Shown here: positions 60,171 through 64,000 of the stretch, one piece after another
Layout: every line of letters starts with the position of its first letter
Numbering within the stretch: the stretch's first letter is position 1
From: Botryococcus braunii
Taxonomy: Eukaryota; Chlorophyta; Trebouxiophyceae
Length of the DNA stretch: 64,000 nucleotides
Direction: 5' to 3'
NCBI GenBank assembly: GCA_002005505.1
Contig: KV908374.1
Location: 608,533 to 672,532 of the forward strand
Notes under the pieces: generated by a model
What the model was told of the DNA's origin: nothing
Database searches by the model: none
What the model saw: only the letters and a program-made list of their open reading frames with translations
Position numbers and translations under genes: made by a program

Positions 60171-60320
60171 AAGGATGGCCCTGCACCGACGAAAGTGCTA
60201 GTATGGTCCGAACACCATACCATATACTGTGCGAGCCTACGAGGCTACACCCAGTACCAATGTACCGCCCGGCACGTGCGGGGACGAGCCCCGGCACCGT
60301 CTGCCTACCGGCGCGCTACA
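60171..60320 (-). repeat. Right boundary LTR of the C/D block
   Basis: A minus-oriented D-type LTR lacking the terminal 15-18 bp on its left. Its intact outer end (GCGCGCTACA) abuts GTTTG at 60321-60325, matching the TSD at the left boundary. Confidence 0.87.
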
Positions 60321-60408
60321 GTTTGCCAGGAACAATCAGAGGTGTATTCCAACTTCCCAAGGACTTCTGAACAAGAAAAGTTAAATATGAAAAACAAATT
60401 TCATTCAT
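60321..60408 (-). pseudogene. Element B pol start
   Basis: On the minus strand an ATG at 60408-60406 lies two bases after the gag stop (60413-60411) in the -1 frame. It stays open to the C/D block border and continues at 14371 in the same frame as protease. This suggests B pol starts by reinitiation or coupled termination rather than by fusion to gag. The -1 frame is closed by a TAA a few codons upstream, leaving only about 10 bases for any frameshift. Confidence 0.65.
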
Positions 60409-60410
60409 GA

Positions 60411-61648
60411 CTAATCTTGTTTAGGGCCCTTGCTCTTCCCTTTCCCTTTCCAATGTTTTCCCTTGTTAAATCCCTTAGGCCCAATGTGTGAGGGAGGTGG
60501 AACACCTTGCAGTGGTGCTGCCACTGGTTGATTGTTTCCTTGCCTCGGATAGAATCCAGGCTGAAAATTTGATGGGGTGTGCCCACTAGCTTGAGCTTTG
60601 GCAGCTAGATATTGCTTTTTAGCAACACACTGCCATGACTCGTGGCCTAGTTTATGACAAAAATAGCATTCCCTATCCTTTGGAATAGAGGTTCTAGAAT
60701 CAATTTTTCTCCCGGACCCAAAAGGGGGTGCTCCCACCAAACCCAAGGAAGGTGGTGCAGGGGGCTGTTGTTCCACCACTCCTGCTGCCACTTGAGGTGT
60801 CTGGGTGTAGACCCTCTTCCTCTTGGGTCCCTGTGCATCCACATATGTGCTTTTGAGACTTGCCTCATATTTAACAACATAAGTGCAAATGTCTTCCAGA
60901 TCAGTGAAAGGACTGCCTGTTGCAGGGTTCACAGTGCATGCAAGTTTGAGAGCAGTATTAAGACCCTTGGTAAAAAGATGTAACTGGTCTTGCATGGCTA
61001 TTTGATAGTCAACCTCTACATCTGCTAAGAGAGACATAAATCTTTCAATATATCTCTCGACAGTCTCATTTCCTTGAAAGACTTTGTCTAATTTTGCCCT
61101 GGCAATGGCCACTGTGTCTGTGGAATCATATCTTTTAACCATAAAAGTTTTAAAATCCTTCCATTCCAATGTATGCTCATGTATCCCTTCCTTTTCTAGT
61201 TTCCTTACATGTGTGTCCCAAACTTTTGTAGGTCTTTCTTCCATCAATTGCACTCCCAAGGCCACCCACTTTCCTGCAGGCACATTGGTTAGTTTTGCAT
61301 AGCCTTCCAACTTCCTTGCAAAATAGCAAAAAGATCCCCTCTTTCCCGAAAACAAAGAAGGAGGAGTTGCTCTTACTTGTCCACTAGGGCGAGGAGTCTC
61401 CTCCACCCCGTCCCCTCCAACTGCCTTTCGGCAAAAAGCTTTTCCTTAAATTCCAAAAATAACTGCTCCTTTATTTTATTGGTTAACTTGATCTTCTTTG
61501 TCTTTGGTGTGGACGGAGCCGGCGACGGATCGCGAGATGCCCCCTCCATCAAGTCCTCTACCAGCTCCCCTGAGCTTTCCAACGCTTCCAAAAATTCTCT
61601 TTCTTCCGAAGAAAGGTTTTTAAACTTCCCAGAAGAGGGCGGTGACAT
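60411..61648 (-). pseudogene. gag: Element B gag, frameshifted
   Basis: ATG at 61648 opens a frame (MSPPSSGKFKNLSSEE) that runs to a stop at 61373. The main gag continues in another frame (61406-60411), so a one-base indel near the G-runs at about 61405-61415 is likely. The second frame contains a capsid-type domain (GYAKLTNVPAGKWVALGVQL, WKDFKTFMVKRY, ETVERYIERFMSLL), basic and Pro-rich linkers and a CCHC knuckle, CYFCHKLGHESWQC (CX2CX4HX4C). It ends in a Lys/Gly-rich tail and TAG. The first part, to 61571, is duplicated at 1664-1744. Confidence 0.85.
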
Positions 61649-61746
61649 CTACGGCCCACATATGAGAGTTAGGACCTTCCATCGAACGATCTCCCTCCTA
61701 CGACTTTCCTCCTTCCACCACGCGAAAGACTTGCAGAGAACAATTC

Positions 61747-61764
61747 GGCATCTCGCCGATACCA
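61747..61764 (-). promoter_or_regulatory. Element B primer-binding site
   Basis: The minus strand reads TGGTATCGGCGAGATGCC starting two bases after the LTR end. It shares TGGTATCGGCGA with element A's site, so the two families probably use the same tRNA primer, plausibly an initiator Met tRNA variant. Confidence 0.65.
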
Positions 61765-61766
61765 GA

Positions 61767-62242
61767 TGTCGTAGAATGCACAAGTTAGAGAGAATTTCCA
61801 AGTTGTGAGAGAGAGAGAGACAAGGCCGGATGGCCGACAAGTTGGACGCTCTTTCCAATTACAAGTAACCCCCACCTCACGGAGCTTCCACTCCCTACTT
61901 GTGGTCTACTAAGCTTCCAAATTACCTGAGTGCGTGTCTTCCCGTGGCTTACGTCTCTATCCGTTCCTTCCCGTGGTTCGTGATCGTGTGTTCACGTTCC
62001 TCCAATGGTAGCGCACTAGTCCACCAAACCTCTACAATAGTATCTAGAAAATATCCTAGAATCCTACTATGAGAGTAACGTCCATAACTATCCAATGGAA
62101 TTCGACGGCTAGGAAGCCAAGGCTAGACGCTAGGCACGTGCGTACTCGCGTTGCTCGTACGACATGTGCGCCACATGTGCGCCTAGGCTAGGGGGTAAGG
62201 GAAATGTCCAGAAATGCCGGGAAATCCCTACATTCCATCACA
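61767..62242 (-). repeat. Element B 5' LTR (476 bp)
   Basis: Identical by eye to 1863-2338. Its outer end (TGTGATGG on the minus strand) abuts the GTCCT TSD at 62243-62247. Confidence 0.9.
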
Positions 62243-64000
62243 GTCCTCCCCCTTCAGCACCTCTGCAGGTGGTGGTGGTTGGACTGTGCCATCTCGGCGG
62301 TATCGTTCCAGCCGTGATACATGGAACACGTCATGTATCCTCCAGCGTGCCGGGAGGATCAACTCATAGGAGTTGCCCCCTACAGACTTGGCAACCTGGA
62401 ACGGCCCGACCCACCTAGGCAACAGCTTCGGTGTGCCCTCTTTGAACCGCAGGTTCTTAGCCGACAACAGGACCCAATCTCCTGGAGCGAACGTGACATC
62501 CTTACGCTTCGTGTTAGCGTAACGTGCCTGGCGTTCCGTCGCAATGCGATGTGTGCGCCGAGCTTCTGCCACTAGTCGCTGAATGCGTTGGACAAAGCTC
62601 GAGGCAGCCGGGACCCTGAACTCTGGCAGCACCGATACTGGTAGGTACGGGTGATGACCATAGTTCAACATGAACGGCGTGAAGCCTGTGCTGGAGTGCT
62701 CTGCATTGTTGATAGCAAACTCAGCACACGACAGCTTCTCGTCCCAGTCAGTCTGTGACTTAGACACATACATGCGAAGCATGTCCTCAAGAACACGGTT
62801 CACACGCTCTGTCTGCCCATCCGTCTGAGGATGATACGCCGTGGACATGGCCTGCTTGGTCCCAAGCATCCGACACAAGGCTCGAGTGAAGTGGCTCGTG
62901 AACAGGGGATCCCTGTCAGACACCACTTTTCTAGGCACTCCGTGGAGCTTCCAGATATGATCCACAAACAGCTTCGCTGTCTGCTCAGCAGTCGCCGTGG
63001 TCTGCGTAGCCACCAAGTGAACCATCTTCGACAGCTTGTCCACCACAACCAGTATGGCATCATGCCCATCCCTGGTGCGAGGCAACTGGGTGATGAAGTC
63101 CATGGTCACCGTGTCCCACGGTTTATGCGGAAGCTCAAGGGGATGCAACAGCCCCGAAGGCTTTGCATGTCTTGCCTTGTTCTTCTGGCAGAGGTGACAG
63201 TGAGTCACATACTGCGTCACATCCTGTGTCATCGTCGGCCACCAATAATGGCGGGCAACCAACTTCAGGGTTTTGTTCACACCTTGGTGTCCAGCATACG
63301 GGCTATCATGCATTTCTTCCATAAGGTGGGATCTAAGCCCAAATGCATGCGGCACAACAATCTTTCCTTCGTGTAACAGGAAGCCGTCGTGTGCGACCAG
63401 AGGCGCCACATTGCTAGGTTCCTTGAACCAAAGGTCTTCCTGATAACCACGCACAAACTTGTCCTTCCACGTCATGCCCTCTCCCCCACCTGAAGGAGGC
63501 CTAGACTCGTGTCCCATACCACGAGCCTCTGCAGCCAAGGGAGTACCCTGTGCCCGGGTAACGGCGCAAATGACATCCCGAAGGGAGCGATTTGGAAGAC
63601 AAGGGGGACCCTCCGAAACGTATGAACGAGTGGAACGAACCACCACAGTGTTCACCAATGAGTTTGGAGGTGAATATCCCACCGGCGTGCGGCTCAGCGC
63701 ATCGGCAACCACATTTGAGGCACCCGCCATATGTTCCCATGTGAAATGGAACCGGGAGAGAAACTCTGCCCAACGTGTCTGGCGGCGGCTCAACTGTGCC
63801 ACAGTATCAAGGTAGGTAATAGCCTTGTGGTCAGTGACCACGCGGAACTCCGGCCCACCTTCAAGATAACAGCGCCACACCGTTAAGGCGTGAACCACTG
63901 CTAGCAGCTCTTGCTCCCCAGTTGGATAATTGATTTCTGCCGGTGTGAGGCGACGACTCTCAAAGGCAATGGGGCGGCCCTCTTGATATAAGACGGCCCC
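62243..64000 (-). CDS. pol: Element E pol: RNase H (part), integrase and start of chromodomain
   Basis: The frame is open from the window end. It shows the RNase H C-terminal part ([42 protein letters not shown]), the integrase zinc module ([19 protein letters not shown]), the catalytic core ([29 protein letters not shown]), the GPFQV module and HDVFHVSRLERY. At 62243 B interrupts it in the linker AEVLKGED just before the chromodomain, which lies at 1473-1648. No stop or frameshift is seen in the part present. RT, protease, gag and the 5' LTR are beyond the window. Close in sequence to A and C pol. Confidence 0.92.

Larger units (their letters stand above)
14377..60320. mobile_element. 45.9-kb composite block of C and D elements inserted in B
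   Basis: The block is bounded on both sides by minus-oriented LTRs of the C/D type (14377-14541 and 60171-60320) and by GTTTG at 14372-14376 and 60321-60325, so it began as one integration into B between the pol start and protease. Inside are at least eight C pol copies or fragments and five D copies or fragments, in both orientations. Junctions have 5-10 bp homologies or short filler. Since the outer TSD closes, the flanks are truly adjacent. The internal order depends on how well the assembly resolved long near-identical repeats. Confidence 0.8.
1649..62242 (-). mobile_element. Element B: Ty3/gypsy chromovirus carrying three later insertions
   Basis: B lies on the minus strand inside E's chromodomain and is flanked by GTCCT at 1644-1648 and 62243-62247. 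Order on the minus strand: LTR 62242-61767, PBS, gag, pol start, 45.9-kb C/D block, protease, RT to integrase, element A, integrase C terminus, solo LTR, chromodomain, 3' UTR, LTR 2338-1863, then a leader/gag stub and the last 15 bp of a further LTR. The two full LTRs (476 bp) look identical by eye, which implies a recent insertion. Frame changes in gag (about 61400) and between protease and RT (about 13490) mean this copy is probably not functional, unless they are consensus errors. Confidence 0.87.

Noticed and set aside
14377..60320. CRISPR-like or satellite array, because of repeated units
   Set aside because: Units are kilobases long with retroelement domains and alternate in orientation. 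There is no short regular repeat-spacer pattern.
58419..60410. A pol fusion with a novel C terminus
   Set aside because: After 60170 the frame passes through a reversed LTR and then into B's gag-pol boundary on the wrong strand.

Overview
The window is eukaryotic and carries no host gene that I can recognise. It is made almost entirely of LTR retrotransposons of the Ty3/gypsy chromovirus type: gag, then protease, reverse transcriptase (RT), RNase H, integrase and a C-terminal chromodomain. Short GT-AG introns of 86-91 bp and nested chromoviruses fit a repeat-rich plant or streptophyte alga. The species cannot be read from the sequence, and I see no rRNA, tRNA, CRISPR array or bacterial operon.

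The layout is a nest that can be unpacked from target-site duplications (TSDs) and restored reading frames. Element F (+, 1-661) is cut by element E (-, 3' LTR 662-852, running off the right end). E is cut in its chromodomain by element B (-, 1649-62242, TSD GTCCT on both sides). B is cut three times: by a 1,101-bp TG...CA element (3690-4790, TSD GGAAG), by an intact element A (+, 5233-11118, TSD GTGTT), and by a 45.9-kb block (14377-60320, TSD GTTTG).

The 45.9-kb block contains only two related families, here called C and D. C is a chromovirus pol element with shared disabling mutations. D is a 1.45-kb non-coding element with the same LTR, leader and polypurine tract. Copies alternate in orientation. 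Part of the block is a 10.1-kb tandem duplication (15808-25933 and 25934-36051). Junctions show short homologies, fold-back hairpins and a perfect 187-bp-arm palindrome (55236-55622). Replication-based template switching could produce this, and so could misassembly of a repeat. Clusters of single-base losses in homopolymers show that part of the consensus is unpolished.

The most unusual single object is the 3690-4790 insertion. It carries two adjacent copies of one 252-nt sequence. The first is interrupted by two GT-AG segments and the second lacks exactly those segments. This looks like a spliced reverse transcript joined to the end of an unspliced one, and may record an aberrant first-strand transfer in an element whose LTR contains introns.

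Element A is the only complete, apparently recent element: its LTRs differ at 1 of 170 positions and pol is open. Its gag and pol share a frame and are separated by a single UGA, so translation of pol probably needs stop-codon readthrough.
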